A stretch of 64,000 nt of DNA, taken from assembly GCF_040939455.1 (NCBI RefSeq), contig NC_134110.1, positions 99,911,001-99,975,000 on the forward strand, given 5' to 3'. Every line of letters starts with the position of its first letter. Position 1 is the stretch's first letter. Shown in pieces: positions 1 through 13,224 of the stretch. The notes under the pieces were generated by a model. The model saw only the letters and a program-made list of their open reading frames with translations, had not been told where the DNA came from and ran no database searches. A program made the translations under genes and the position numbers. This DNA is from Microcebus murinus. Taxonomy: Eukaryota > Chordata > Mammalia > Primates > Cheirogaleidae.

Positions 1-1475
1 TATCTCCAAGCACCATTTGGTTTTATTTCCATAGCTCCTGGAGAACATTGACTTTTTGATCTGAAGTAGATCTTAGCTCTCTCTGTCCCGTTTCTAAAAC
101 AAGTGCAAAGTAACCATTTCACTGTTCTAGTATTTCCTTATAATATTTATAGTATTTCCTTCTTTTCTGAAATAAAGCTTTGAAAACCACTTTGGTGAAG
201 ACATGTTATCTTTTATCCGTTATTGTACTCAATGATTTGAAAACTTACTGAGACAATTTTTGCAATGTTCACGTTTTATTCCTTTGAGCTCTAACTCATT
301 CTCCTCCTGTTCCTAATGATCCTAACTCTCTTAGGCTTCCTTCTTTGCAATTCTTTTGTGTTCCGTAGGCTCTTGTGTGTCTACTAGGTTGTTCTTCATT
401 TCCCTTCCCTGCCTGGTGGGTTTCTACATCTCCTTTACACCATTGTAATAAACATGGTAGTTTCATTTCACATATATCACATCTTCTCTAACTCCTCTAT
501 GTTTAGATAGACATGATGTCACTTTGTCACCTTGAAATGATGGATGGACCAGAATGAGATGGTATTTTCCTAACAAAACAATTTACTTTTTTCTGGTATT
601 GGTTTGGAAATCCATGAACCACATCCATGAAGCAATAGGAGAAAAATTAAATTAAGTTGCACAATTTGGGCAAATTTTTTTCTTTCTTCATATTTATTGT
701 CCTCATTTCCAGTGAGCTACAAATGAGATATTTTACCTATTACTGAAACTCAGTCATTTCCCTGATTATATCAGATTCTTTTTCATTTGATTATTTTGTT
801 TCAGATCTTCAGAATCTCTCTTAAAATAAACACGTAGCAAAAGAGGTCCAAACCTCTTCTGCAACTGGTGACAGAGTAAACAGGGACTTCCCACCCCAAT
901 CTGCCACCAGAGCTCTCCAGCAGAATTGAATGCCACAAGCACTGGGCTGGGGACAGTTTTTGTGGATTTCTGCTGGAGGCCAGCACCCTCTCTGGGAGAC
1001 CAACCTGAGAGAGCAGATTTATCTCCCCAGTTTTCTGAGTTAAGGGAAACAAGGGGACTAGCAAGTTTGGTTTGGGGCAAAGATAAATTGTTTGGTGCAC
1101 GTGGAGATTGGGCGCCTGTGGGACAACCGAGCACAGGAAGCTGGATGTAAGGGTATGAACTCAAGTTGGATGTAAGGCTGGATGTCTGGGTGGGACACAC
1201 AGACCAATCAAGTACGACATAGGAGGTGATTGAAACAACAGGAGGAAAGATGCTGAGAGGGAGCAGGCTTGCGAAGCCACTGTGAGGACCACCAATATTT
1301 CTTTAAGGAATGAACATGGAAATGGAAAGACCCGACAGAAACCAAAAACGAACAACCTGAGAAATAGAGCTGGACTCAGAAGAATATGATATCACAGAGG
1401 ACAACAGAGGAAAGCGAGTCAAGAAAGAGGGTGTCAGCAAGAATGAAAAATGCTGTAGAGAAGGAAAATAAAATA
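1..1475. other. Unassigned sequence, no gene seen
   Basis: AT-rich opening with a more balanced stretch around 800-1220. Short open frames occur on both strands around 770-1200 but they overlap one another, have no splice context and show no recognisable domain. I cannot place it in a repeat family by eye; 800-1220 could be an ancient LTR or DNA-transposon relic. Confidence 0.4.
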
Positions 1476-2076
1476 AGAACTGAAAAGTATCCTATTTTAC
1501 TGAGATGTAATTCACATATTCATAAAATTCACCCTTTTAAAGTTTATAACTCAGTGATTTTTCTGTTTTATTCACAAAGTTGTGCAACCATCACCACCAT
1601 CTAATTCCAGAACACTTTTATCACCCCCAAAAGGAAAATTATCAGCAGTCACTCCCCATCTCCCCTCTCCCTAAGCTGCTGGAAACCACTCATTTACTTT
1701 CTGTCTCTGTGGATTTACCTATTCTGGATACGTTATATAAATGGAATCATACACTGTGTGGCCTTTTGAGTCTGGCTCCATTCGTTAGCGTATTTTCAGG
1801 ATTCATCCATGTCGTAGTATATACCAGTATGTCATTCCTTTTCAAGGTCTAATAATATTCCACTGTAGAACAAGTGATTTTTACAGCATGTTTGCTCCTT
1901 TACTGTCAAAAAGGACTAAAAACTTTCCTGAGGGTAGAGAAGAGAAAAGCAAGGAAGTTTCCTCCTCGTCCCTGGGTTCCCCTGGGAAGCTCTGCTCTCC
2001 GCTGTCCCGGAGAGGTGGGGCCAACAACGCAGTGTTTGTTGCCAACTACTTTGGCACAAAGAAATGAGCAGAAACA

Positions 2077-2390
2077 GGCTGGGCGCGGTGGCTCACGCCT
2101 GTAATCCTAGCTCTCTGGGAGGCCGAGGCAGGCGGATTGCTCAAGGTCAGGAGTTCGAAACCAGCCTGAGCAAGAGCGAGACCCCGTCTCTACTATAAAT
2201 AGAAAGAAACTAATTGGCCAACTAATATATACAAAAAATTAGCCGGGCATGGTGGCGAATGCCTTGTAGTCCCAGCTACTTGGGAGGCTGAGGCAGGAGT
2301 TTGAGGTTGCTGTGAACTAGGCTGACGCCACGGCACTCACTCTAGCCTGGGCAACAAAGTGAGACTCTGTCTCAAAAAAAAAAAAAAAAA
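2077..2390 (+). mobile_element. Lemur-type Alu SINE, full length
   Basis: 7SL-derived dimeric SINE starting GGCTGGGCGCGGTGGCTCAC, with a central A-rich linker (ATAAATAGAAAGAAAC then TAATTGGCC), a right arm ending in CTGTCTC and an A18-class tail. The RNA polymerase III A box (GGCTCACGCC area) and B box (GTTCGAAACC) are visible in the left arm. It is flanked by near-perfect target-site duplications: AAAGAAATGAGCAGAAACA at 2058-2076 and AGAAATGAGCAGAGACA at 2391-2407. It sits inside the old L1M. Confidence 0.95.
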
Positions 2391-3415
2391 AGAAATGAGC
2401 AGAGACAGAAAACCATAAAGGATTCAGAGACTTCTGAGTGTTTTGTGTTATGTAATATGTATCCCCATATTGTTTCTCTTTTTTATATACCGTGTGGATA
2501 TTATCATGTTGATAGATTTTGAATTGTTTCCAGTTTGAAGTTATTATGAATAAAACTGCTATAAAAGTCAGATACAAGTCTTTTGTGGGCATATGTTTTC
2601 ACTTCCCCTGAGTAAATACCTAACAGTAGAATTGTTGGGTCACAGATAGTGATGTGTTTAATTTTATAAGAAATTGGCACGCCGTTTCCCAAAGTAGTTG
2701 CATGATCATACCCTCCCACAGCAATGTGTGAGTTCTAGTTGCTCCACATCTTTGCCAACACTTTATATTGTCAGGGGGTTTTATTCTGGGGTGATTTGAA
2801 TGAAGTAGCATTTGTTGTGGTTTTAATTCGCATTTCCCTGGTAACTAAAAATGTTGATCATCCTTTTATGTGCTTGTTGGACATTCGTAGTCTTCAGTTA
2901 TGTATCTGTTCGAATATTTTGGCCATTTTGAAAAAGAATTGCCTTCTTATTCTTGAGTTCTAGGTACAAGGACTTTGTCATATACATGCACTGTGACTAT
3001 TTTCTCCCAGTCTGTGGTCTGACTTTGCATTGATTTTGTGGTGTCCTTTAAAGAGCAGGAATTTTATTTTGATAGAGTCCAATGTGTAAATCTTTTCTTT
3101 CGTTTTTTGAGTGCTTTGTGCTAAGAAATATTTGCCTACCTCAAATGGTAGAGATTTTTTTCCTATTTTTTCTCATTTTTGGCTTCTACATTTAAGGTAA
3201 TGATACACATTAATTTTTGTATGCAATGTAAGGTATGCATTACAGCATATTTTTTGTTCAGTTAGAAATTATTTAATCTCTAACTGCTAAAAAAGTTGTC
3301 TATTTCCATGCTTAATTACTTTGGCACTATTGTGGAAAATCAGTTGACCATATATGTGTGAATCAGTTTGTGGACTCCATTCCATATGTGTATCTTTACA
3401 TCAATAGTAAGTCTG

Positions 3416-3741
<326 letters not shown>

Positions 3742-4065
3742 AATAGTAAGTCTGCTAACCAAGTTGTTTAGGTCCTTCAACTTTGTTCTTCTTTTTCAAA
3801 ATTATTATGCATTTCCATATAGATTTTAGAATCAGATTGTGGATTTATACCTTCTGCCGAAGGTATTAGCTTTCTAGGAATTTTGTATTGGGATTATGTT
3901 GAATCTATGAATCAACTTGGCGAGATTTTACATCTTAGCAACACTGAGTTTTCCAAAACATGGTATACCTCTCCACTTACATGGGTCTGTTTAAATTTCT
4001 CCCAGCAATGTCTTACAATTTTAAGCATGTACTGTAATGTCTTCCACATGTAATATACATTGACT

Positions 4066-4866
4066 TTTTAAAGTATTCGATTCCATTATAAAAGATGAAA
4101 ATGTTTTTAAGTTGTAATATTGCCAAAAATTGTAAACATTGGCAAAATGTTTTAAAGTGTTTTAAGTATAGATGATATAGTAAGCAAAATCTTAATTAGA
4201 ATAGACAGTTCATAAGATGTGTCAGGTAAAGATAGGTAGTTACAAAGTAGAGCACCTGTGTGCCAAATGCAGGTAGAAAGGATGGAAGGAGCAAAAATGC
4301 CTAGTATTCATGAAGCACCTGGATATTAAATATTCATGATACACTAAATATGCTGGAGATACTACATATTCATGATATATGAAATATGTATGAGACATAT
4401 GCAGTACTAAATATACAAGAAGCACAAAATATTCAAGATACACTAAATATTCATGGACACTCAATATTCAAGAGGCTTTAATTTACCATCCATTAGTGAC
4501 ATTCATTCTGGCCCTAAGAAACACAAACAAGAGCTTCAATAAGCTAATAGCAGGATACTCCTGTGGCTACATTTTCCTGTGCCAGCATCTCTCTGACAGA
4601 GCTAACATGTGTCATTGACCCAGGACACCTCTGTCTGTGTCCCTCTTGCCCAAACCTCAGCTCCTGTCCTTGTAACCACATCATCAGAGGGAAAGGCTGC
4701 TGAGAGTCAAAGGGAGGGACAGGACAGGTGAACACACGTAGCCCAGGACCCACACAGGGTGGTTCCTCCACTTACCTGCACCCTCTCCAAGTGTATCACA
4801 ACATCCCATATCCTTCTCTTTGATTTTTTTTTTGGCCTTGTGTTGTTAATTAATTAAACAAACATG
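4066..4866. other. Unassigned AT-rich sequence
   Basis: This block, with about 100 bases at 8000-8097 beyond the younger L1, separates two colinear pieces of old L1M, so it is probably itself an inserted element I cannot name. It contains the degenerate repeat listed at 4300-4475 and a more GC-balanced segment at 4550-4800. No gene is seen. Confidence 0.4.
4300..4475. repeat. Degenerate AT-rich repeats built on ATATTCATGA / ACACTAAATA
   Basis: The words TATTCATGA (4308, 4330, 4368 and near 4449), ATACACTAAATAT (4339, 4439), and related ATATTCAAG variants (4430, 4464) recur at irregular spacing of about 20-40 bases over roughly 170 bases. The pattern looks like a decayed tandem array. On the minus strand it leaves a 74-codon frame rich in YLVYHEY-like repeats, which I take as a by-product of the repeat. 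Confidence 0.55.
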
Positions 4867-4876
4867 TGATTTGGGT

Positions 4877-5556
4877 TTTTTTAGCATATTATGGGGGTAC
4901 AAGTGTTAAGGTTACATATATTTCCCATGCCCCCCTCCCCCCTCAAGTAAGAGCTTCAAGTGTGTCCATCTCCCAGATGTTGCACATCTCACTCATTGTG
5001 GTTGTATATACCCATCCCCTCCTCCCCCCTCTCCCACCTGCCCGACACCCAATAAGTGTTATTCCTATATGTCCACTTAGGTGTTGATCTGTTAATACCA
5101 ATTTGCTGGTGAGTACATGTGGTGCTTGTTTCTCCATTCTTGAGATACTTCACTTAGTAGAATGGGTTCCAGCTCTATCCAGGAATATACAAGAGGTGCT
5201 ATATCACCATTGTTTCTTAAAGTTGAGTAGTACTCCATGGTATACATACACCACATTTTATTAATCCACTCATGAATTGATGGGCACTTGGGTTGTTTCC
5301 ACAGTTTTGCAATTGTGAATTGTGCTGCCATAAACATTCGAGTGCAGGTGTCTTTTTCATAAAGTGACTTTTGATCTTTTGGGTAGATGCCCAGTAGTGG
5401 GATTGCTGGATCAAATGGTAGATCTACTTATATCGCTTTGAGGTATCTCCATATTGCTTTCCATAGAGGTTGAACTAGTTTGCAGTCCCACCAGCAGTGT
5501 AGAAGTGTTCCTCTCTCTCCACATCCATGCCAACATTTATCATGTGGGGACTTTTT
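4877..5556 (-). mobile_element. L1 element A, 3' part (5'-truncated, interrupted)
   Basis: Minus-strand lemur-type L1: poly(T) and the reversed 3' end (ATTATGGGGGTACAAGTGTT), a pyrimidine-rich 3' UTR near 4930-5045, then the ORF2 C-terminus. It stops at GGGGACTTTTT (5546-5556), where element B has inserted, and resumes at 7756. The outer target-site duplication TGATTTGGGT is present at 4867-4876 and again at 7990-7999. The whole of A is therefore about 0.9 kb and is a normal 5'-truncated insertion. Confidence 0.9.
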
Positions 5557-7745
5557 TTTTTTAATTATTTTTTTTATTTTGGTATATTATGGGGGTACAG
5601 ATTTTAAGGTTTCAATAAATGCCCATTTCCCCCCCTCCCCCAAAAAGTCTGAGTCTCCATCATGACCATCCCCCAGATGGTGCACATCTCACTCACTATG
5701 TATGTATATACCCGCCCCCTCCCCCCTCCCACCTGCCCAATACCCTATTACTGTAGCACCTATGTGTCCACTTAGGTGCTACTCAGTTAATACCAGTTTG
5801 CTGGAGAATATATCTGGTGCTTGTTTTTCCATTCTTGGGATACTTCACTTAGTAGTATGGGTTCCAGCTCTAACCAGGAAAATATAAGGTGTGCTATATC
5901 ACCATTGTTTCTTAGAGCTGAATAGTACTCCATGGTGTACATATACCACATTTTATTAATCCATTCTTTGATTGATGGGCACTTGGGCTGTTTCCACAGC
6001 CTTGCAATTATGAATTGTGCTGCTATAAACATTCGAATGCAGGTGTCTTTTTTGTAGAGTGTCACTGGATCATTTGGGTAGATGCCCAGCAATGGGATTG
6101 CTGGGTCAAATGGTAGATTCACTTGTATCGCTTTAAGGTATCTCCATATTGCTTTCCACAGAGGTTGAACTAGTTTGCAGTCCCACCAGCAGTGTAGGAG
6201 TGTTCCTCTCTCTCCGCAACCACGCCAGCATTTATTGTTTGGAGATTTTTTGATAAAGGCCATTCTCACTGGGGTTAAGTGATATCTCACTTAAGAAAAT
6301 AGGCATAGAAGGGACATACCTAAAAATGATACAAGCCATATATGACAGACCCATAGCCAACATCATACTGAATGGGGAAAGATTGAAATCATTCCCACTT
6401 AGAACTGGAACCAGACAAGGCTGCCCACTATCTCCACTTCTGTTCAACATAGTGCTGGAAGTCTTGGCTACAGCAATCAGACAGGAAAATGGAATCAAAG
6501 GTATCCAAATAGGGGCAGAAGAGATCAAACTTTCACTGTTTGCTGATGATATGATATTGTATCTAGAAAACCCCAAGGATTCAACCAAGAAACTCCTGGA
6601 ACTGATCAATGAATTTAGTAAAGTCTCAGGATACAAAATTAATACACAGAAATCAGAGGCATTCATATACGCCAACAACAATCTCATTGAGAACCAAATC
6701 AAAGACTCAATTCCCTTCACAATAGCAACAAAGAAATTAAAGTACCTAGGAATATATTTAACCAAAGAGGTAAAAGACCTCTACAGGGAGAACTATGAAA
6801 CACTGAGGAAGGAAATAGCAGAGGATGTAAACAGATGGAAATCCATACCATGCTCGTGGATCGGCAGACTCAATATCATCAAAATGTCTATACTACCCAA
6901 ACTGATCTACAGATTCAATGCAATACCTATTAAAATCCCATCAGCATTCTTCACAGATATAGAAAAAATAATTTTACGCTTCGTATGGAACCAAAGAAGA
7001 CCCCGAATATCAAGAGCAATTCTAGGCAACAAAAACAAAATGGGAGGCATTAATATGCCAGATATCAAACTATACTACAAAGCTGTAGTAATTAAAACAA
7101 TATGGTATTGGCACAAAAACAGGAATATTGACCAGTGGAACAGATGTGAGAATCCTGATATAAAACCATCCTCATATAGCCATCTCATCTTTGACAAAGC
7201 AGACAAAAACATACGCTGGGGAAAAGAATCCCTCTTCAATAAATGGTGCTGGGAAAACTGGATAGCCACCTGTAGAAGGCTAAAACAGGACCCACACCTT
7301 TCACCTCTCACAAAAACCAACTCACGCTGGATAACAGACTTAAACCTAAGATATGAAACTATTAGAACTCTAGAGGAAAAAGTTGGAAACACTCTCCTAG
7401 ACATCGGCCTGGGCAAAGAGTTTATGAAGAAGTCCCCAAAGGCAATCACAGCAGCAACAAAAATAAATAAATGGGACATGATCAAACTACAAAGCTTCTG
7501 CACAGCCAAAGAAATAGTCATGAAAGTAAACAGACAACCTACAGAATGGGAGAAAATTTTTGCATCCTATGCATCCGATAAGGGACTGATAACTAGAATA
7601 TACTTAGAACTCACGAAAATTAGGAAGAAAAAATCAAATAACCCCATTAAAAAGTGGGCAAAGGACTTGAACAGAAATTTTTCTAAAGAAGACAGAAGAA
7701 TGGCCAACAAACATATGAAGAAATGCTCAACATCTCTAATCATCA
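5557..7745. mobile_element. L1 element B, with 5' inversion (twin-priming structure)
   Basis: A 2.19-kb L1 insertion inside L1 A in two parts pointing opposite ways. 5557-6290 is minus strand: poly(T), 3' UTR, and ORF2 C-terminus ending SPANWY. 6291-7745 is plus strand: the upstream ORF2 segment. Compared with the full-length copy at 48207, the plus part matches 52551-54008 and the minus part matches about 54030 to the 3' end, so the two parts are adjacent in the parent with only about 20 bases lost. The target-site duplication GGGACTTTTT is at 5547-5556 and 7746-7755. This is the structure attributed to twin priming. Confidence 0.92.
5787..6290 (-). pseudogene. L1 ORF2 C-terminal fragment
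   Basis: About 167 codons on the minus strand, beginning [12 protein letters not shown] and ending SPANWY at the ORF2 stop. It includes the cysteine-rich segment [18 protein letters not shown] and the ORF2 C-terminal [13 protein letters not shown] motif. It is the 3' half of L1 B, adjacent in the parental element to the plus-strand fragment beginning at 6291, and is uninterrupted. Confidence 0.9.
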
Positions 7746-7748
7746 GGG
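6295..7748 (+). pseudogene. L1 ORF2 fragment: reverse transcriptase to C-terminal region
   Basis: An open frame of about 480 codons from the inverted half of L1 B. It lacks the N-terminal endonuclease and the first RT motifs. Visible are the RT motif [13 protein letters not shown] (residues 29-41 from the ATG at 6326) and the catalytic FADD box at residues 72-75 (codons 6539-6550), followed by thumb and connection sequence ([18 protein letters not shown]) and the [13 protein letters not shown] region. No stop interrupts it, which suggests a recent insertion. The frame ends by running into host sequence ([15 protein letters not shown]). It is a dead fragment: no start context, no endonuclease, no 3' cysteine region in frame. 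Confidence 0.9.
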
Positions 7749-7755
7749 ACTTTTT

Positions 7756-7989
7756 GATAAAGATCATTCTCACTGGAGTTAAGTGATATCTCATTGTGGT
7801 TTTGATTTGCATTTCCCTGATAATTAGACATGTTGAGCATTTTTTCATATGTTTGTTGGCCATTATTCTGTCTTCTTTTAAAAAGTTTCTGTTCATGTCC
7901 TTTGCCCATTTTTTGATGGGGTTGTTTGATTTTTTCTGGCTGATTTTCCTGAGTTCTAAATAGATTCTAGTTATCAGTCCCTTATCGGA
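7756..7989 (-). mobile_element. L1 element A, 5' part
   Basis: Continuation of L1 A beyond element B: reversed ORF2 text GATAAAGATCATTCTCACTG, TTTGATTTGCATTTCCCTGA and GTTTGTTGGCCATTATTCTG. It ends at 7989 against the target-site duplication copy TGATTTGGGT (7990-7999). Confidence 0.88.
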
Positions 7990-8097
7990 TGATTTGGGTG
8001 TTAACTTAATGTTTTAATCTGGCCTGTGATCCTTTCTGTTCTATTACATACAGGATAGCATCCAAATAATTTCCCAAACAACACTATATCTTTTGCT

Positions 8098-8722
8098 AAT
8101 TTATTCCTAAGTACTTCATAGTTTTTGATGCTATTATCAATGCAATTTGTTATGTCACTTTTTAACTACTTATTGCCAATATGTAGAGAGACAACTTATT
8201 TTTATATATTGACTTGTGTCCTGTGACATTGTTCAATTCACTTATTAATTCTAAAAGTTTTTCTTTTGCTAGATTCCTTCCTTAGGATTGTATACAATTA
8301 TGTTATCTGTAAATATAATGTTACTTTTTACTTTCCAATCTATGTGCCTTTTCTATTTTCTGCCTTATTTCACTAGCTAATAACTAGTTTTAAATAGAAG
8401 TGAGGAGAGTGAACATCCTTGCCTTGCTTCTTGTGTTGGGGGAAAGTGTTGACCATATCACCGCTAAGGGGTTAGCCACATCAAATTGGAAAATATCCTT
8501 CTGTTCCTACAAGGCCGAGAATTTTTATCATGAGTGCTTTCTTTGTCAAGTGCTTTTTCTGCATCTATTGTGATGACCATATGATGTTTCTGATTTATTC
8601 TATTAATATGATGAATTAAGTTGGTTGATTTTTTCAATTTTGAATCCCTTTTGCATTCGTGGTATAAACTTCACTTCATAATACATTCTTGTTTTCATAT
8701 ATTACTAGAATCCACTTATATT
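8098..8722 (-). mobile_element. Old L1M fragment, ORF2 RT region
   Basis: Reversed L1 ORF2 text: TTTATTCCTAAGTACTTCAT at 8100, GTGAACATCCTTGCCTTGC at 8410 (the TRQG motif region in reverse), and GTGCTTTTTCTGCATCTATTG at 8549 (AEKAFDK region). Heavily mutated. It follows on from 4065 without a gap in ORF2 order, so it is probably the same old L1M. Confidence 0.78.
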
Positions 8723-8729
8723 AAAATTT

Positions 8730-10303
<1,574 letters not shown>

Positions 10304-10342
<39 letters not shown>

Positions 10343-10352
10343 TATGTATATT
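10304..10352. repeat. (TA)n microsatellite
   Basis: About 24 TA units with two TATG interruptions, at the junction between the tail of L1 C and an AluJ. It probably grew from the A-rich tail of L1 C. Confidence 0.9.
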
Positions 10353-10641
10353 TAAGACAGGGTTTCACTCAGTCACCCAGGCTGGAGTGCAGTGGCACAG
10401 CCATAGCTCACTATAGCCTCAAACTCCTGGGCTTACTTGATCCTCCCACCTCAGTCTCCCGAGTAGCTGGGACTACAGGTGCACCACCACACCTGGCTAA
10501 TTGGGGTTTTTAAAAAATTTTTTGTAGCGACAGGGTCTCCCTATGCTGCCCAGGCTCATCTCAAACTCCTAGCCTCAAGCAATCCTCCTGCCTTAGTCTC
10601 CCAAACTGCTGGAATTACACGTGTGAGCCACCATACCTGGC
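10353..10641 (-). mobile_element. AluJ-like SINE
   Basis: Reverse-oriented dimeric Alu (GACAGGGTTTCACTCAGTCACCCAGG ... GTGAGCCACCATACCTGGCC) without the lemur-specific linker, so it is of the older J type shared by all primates. The linker region reads TTTTTAAAAAATTTTTTGTAGC. Divergence from a consensus Alu is obvious at CpG positions. Confidence 0.9.
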
Positions 10642-10650
10642 CCACATGTA

Positions 10651-11467
10651 AAAATTTTGTCAAGGATTTCTGTATGTAAGTTCATGAAGAATATTGGTCT
10701 GTAATTTTCTTTACTATTATTTTCTTTACTATTGGCTTTAGATGTATCATATAGATTTTGTATTGTGTGTTTTTATTATCATTTAGTGAAAAATATTTTC
10801 TGATTTCTCTTGTGATTTCTTCTTTATCCATGATCTATTTAGAAATGTGTTGCTTAATTTCCAAATATTTGGAGGATTTTTTAAATATCTTATAGCTATG
10901 ACTTCTAATTTAATTCGGATATAGTCAAAACACATACTCTACAAAATCTTTTAAAACTTTTTTTTAGATTCTAACATACAATATCATGGTAACTATTCCA
11001 TGTGCACCTGAAAAAAATGTGTACTTTTGCATTGTTTGTTACAGTTTTCTATAAGTGAAAATTAGGTCAAGTTGATTGATATTGCTTTTAGATCTCTTAT
11101 TTTCTTTACAATTTTTTTCTACTTCTTCTAGAAAGTAGTGTTAAACTCTCCACCTATGATTATTGATGTGTCTATTTCTTCCTTTATTTAAATCAGTTTT
11201 CTTCATACATTTTGAAACTCTGAGATATAGTCACATTTAGGATATTTGTGATTTCCTATTAAAATTACCCTTTTATCATTTAAAGCAGCTCTTTATCTTT
11301 GGTAATATTCCTTGTCTTAAATTCTACTTTGTCTGACGTGACTTAAGTCACAGTAGCTCTCTGAAGTCTCCTGTCTGTCTGGCATATTTTGTTTCATCCT
11401 TTTACTTTTACTCTGTGTCTTTACATTTAAAGTTCGTGTCTTGTGGATAGCATAAAATGAGATCTTG
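10651..11467 (-). mobile_element. Old L1M fragment, ORF2 N-terminal half
   Basis: Reversed ORF2 text: GAATATTGGTCTGTAATTTTC at 10690, the endonuclease region around 11000-11300 and GTCTTGTGGATAGCAT near 11439, which corresponds to the start of ORF2. Continues the colinear old L1M. Many indels; no open frame. Confidence 0.75.
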
Positions 11468-11868
11468 ATATAGGTTCTCCAAAAATCAAATGCTGAGCCG
11501 GAGTTTGTTGTGTAAAGTATGTCTCAGAACTAGCAACTGTGGAAAAGAGAAGTAAGCAGGATGGAACAGAGGGAAAAATCCAACTGCTCTGCAGTCTGGA
11601 CAGAGCCTCAGCCCAGCCCACAGGGAGCTCTGGAACCACAGGGCCTGTAAGAGCTGTCCTACATCAGGCTGAAATGGCAGGTCTTTATGTCTCTGCCTCC
11701 AAGTAACAACAGGATGTAGAGCATGCTTTGGGTGAGGTGCTTCTCTGCTGCTGAGGCAAAGCCTGAAGGAGCTCACAGATGAAGGCCCACATCTGACAGA
11801 CAGGACAGTAAGTCCTTCCTTAAAGTGGGTCTGGTAAAGCATTTCCATGTTTACCATCACCTTTACTC
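11468..11868 (-). mobile_element. LTR-like insertion in old L1M (family not identified)
   Basis: About 400 bases that are not L1 interrupt the L1 text between GAGATCTTG (11467) and TCTCATCCAATC (11869). On the minus strand the end reads like the 3' end of an ancient ERV-L-class LTR (CAACAAACTCCGGCTCAGCA then a GGAGAACC terminus), but I see no convincing termini or duplicated target. A 139-codon minus-strand frame here (11486-11905) has no recognisable domain. Confidence 0.35.
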
Positions 11869-12170
11869 TCATCCAATCTATCTTTAAATAGAATGTTTGG
11901 TCCATTTACATTTAATGTAATTATTGATATGATTGGGTTTTAATCTAACATCTTTTTCTTTGTTTTCTGTTGCTTCATATGACTTTGTTGTTCCTGTTTT
12001 TCTTCTCCTGCTTTCATTTGGATTAATCAAATGCTTTTTGTATTTTATTTTATCTTTATTTCTTTATTGGCTTTTTAGTTATGCTGCTTCTTATTTTTTT
12101 TAGGTAGGTTCATCTCTAATTCATCACAGACCACTGGTGGTCCTCTATTTCCAGCTATAATAAAGTAACA
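11869..12170 (-). mobile_element. Old L1M fragment, ORF2 start / inter-ORF region
   Basis: Resumes reversed L1 text: GGTCCATTTACATTTAATGT, then TTATTGATATGATTGGGTTT and CATTTGGATTAATCAAATGC. This is the region around the start of ORF2 and the end of ORF1 in related elements. It is the last recognisable piece of the old L1M. Confidence 0.7.
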
Positions 12171-12320
12171 TACACTGGATTTATCTTCCCATCCAAAACA
12201 CTAAAAATTGAACAAAATATATGAAATGATAATTCTCAGATATTGGACACCAGGTAGTGCTCCTTGACAAGACTTGCCTCATAAGTTGTGACCAGTTTTA
12301 TAGCTGTTTAAAATAGGAAG

Positions 12321-12835
12321 TCAATGAAGATACCTCAAAGAACTAAAAGTAGACCTACCATTTGATCCAGCAATCCCACTACTAGGTATTTACTCAAAGG
12401 AAGAAAAGACATTTTATAAAAAAGATACTTGCACTTGAATCTTTATAGCAACACAATTCACAATTGCAAAGATGTGGAAACAAGTGCTTATCAATACGTG
12501 AGTGGATTAATATGGTGATCTAGTATCATTTATAACAACCTGACTGGAACCGGAAACCATTCTTCTAAGTGAAGTATCACAAGAATGGAAAAACAAACAC
12601 CACATGTACTCAATGCTAAATGGGAACTAATCAATCAACACTTGTGTGCACATATAGAAGTAAAACTCAATGGAAATCAAGTAGGTGGTGGGGGAAGGAG
12701 TGAAAGGTCAATTTACACCTAATGGGTACAATGCACGCTATCTGGGTGAAGGACACACTTGTAACTTTGACTCAGACTGTACAAAAGCAAATTATGTAAC
12801 CAAAACTTGTGTACCCCCATAATATTCTAAATTTT
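12321..12835 (+). mobile_element. 5'-truncated L1 insertion (0.5 kb)
   Basis: ORF2 C-terminal end and 3' UTR of an L1: ACCATTTGATCCAGCAATCC near 12358, AGTGAAGTATCACAAGAATGG near 12569, and ACCCCCATAATATTC near 12814. Target-site duplications TTAAAATAGGAAG (12308-12320) and TTTAAAAATAGGAAG (about 12833-12847) flank it. Several frameshifts and a short deletion near 12515 show moderate age. Confidence 0.9.
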
Positions 12836-13059
12836 AAAAATAGGAAGATAAATTTTGCCATTAATAATAACTAATACTGATAGGGTATTTTCAAATCAAT
12901 TTTGTTACATATTGATTAATTGGCCTAAGCAATTTGACTTGAGTCATTTAAGCTGAATCTTGTATGAAAAATGAAAGTTCTTCAGGCTCATGAGGAGAGT
13001 ATGAACATCCCCAGCACTCTAAGAACACAAACTTATATTACAGTCATCCTACTGCACTA

Positions 13060-13205
13060 TCTCCATCTAGTTCCTCACAACAGTCCTATGAGGACTATAT
13101 TGTTACACAACTTTGATAAGCCAGGAAAATGGGACTCAGAGAAGCTGGCAGCTTATCCCAGTGTTATCTAGCCAACAGGACAGGACGTCTGGTGGCCAGA
13201 CAGCT
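13060..13205 (-). mobile_element. MIR SINE relic
   Basis: Reversed MIR core: CCTCACAACAGTCCTATGAG, then GGAAAATGGGACTCAGAGAAG and a CAGCTTATCCCAGTGTTATCTAG segment. Highly diverged, as expected for this ancient family. Confidence 0.7.
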
Positions 13206-13224
13206 CTAGCATTCTCCTGCTGTG

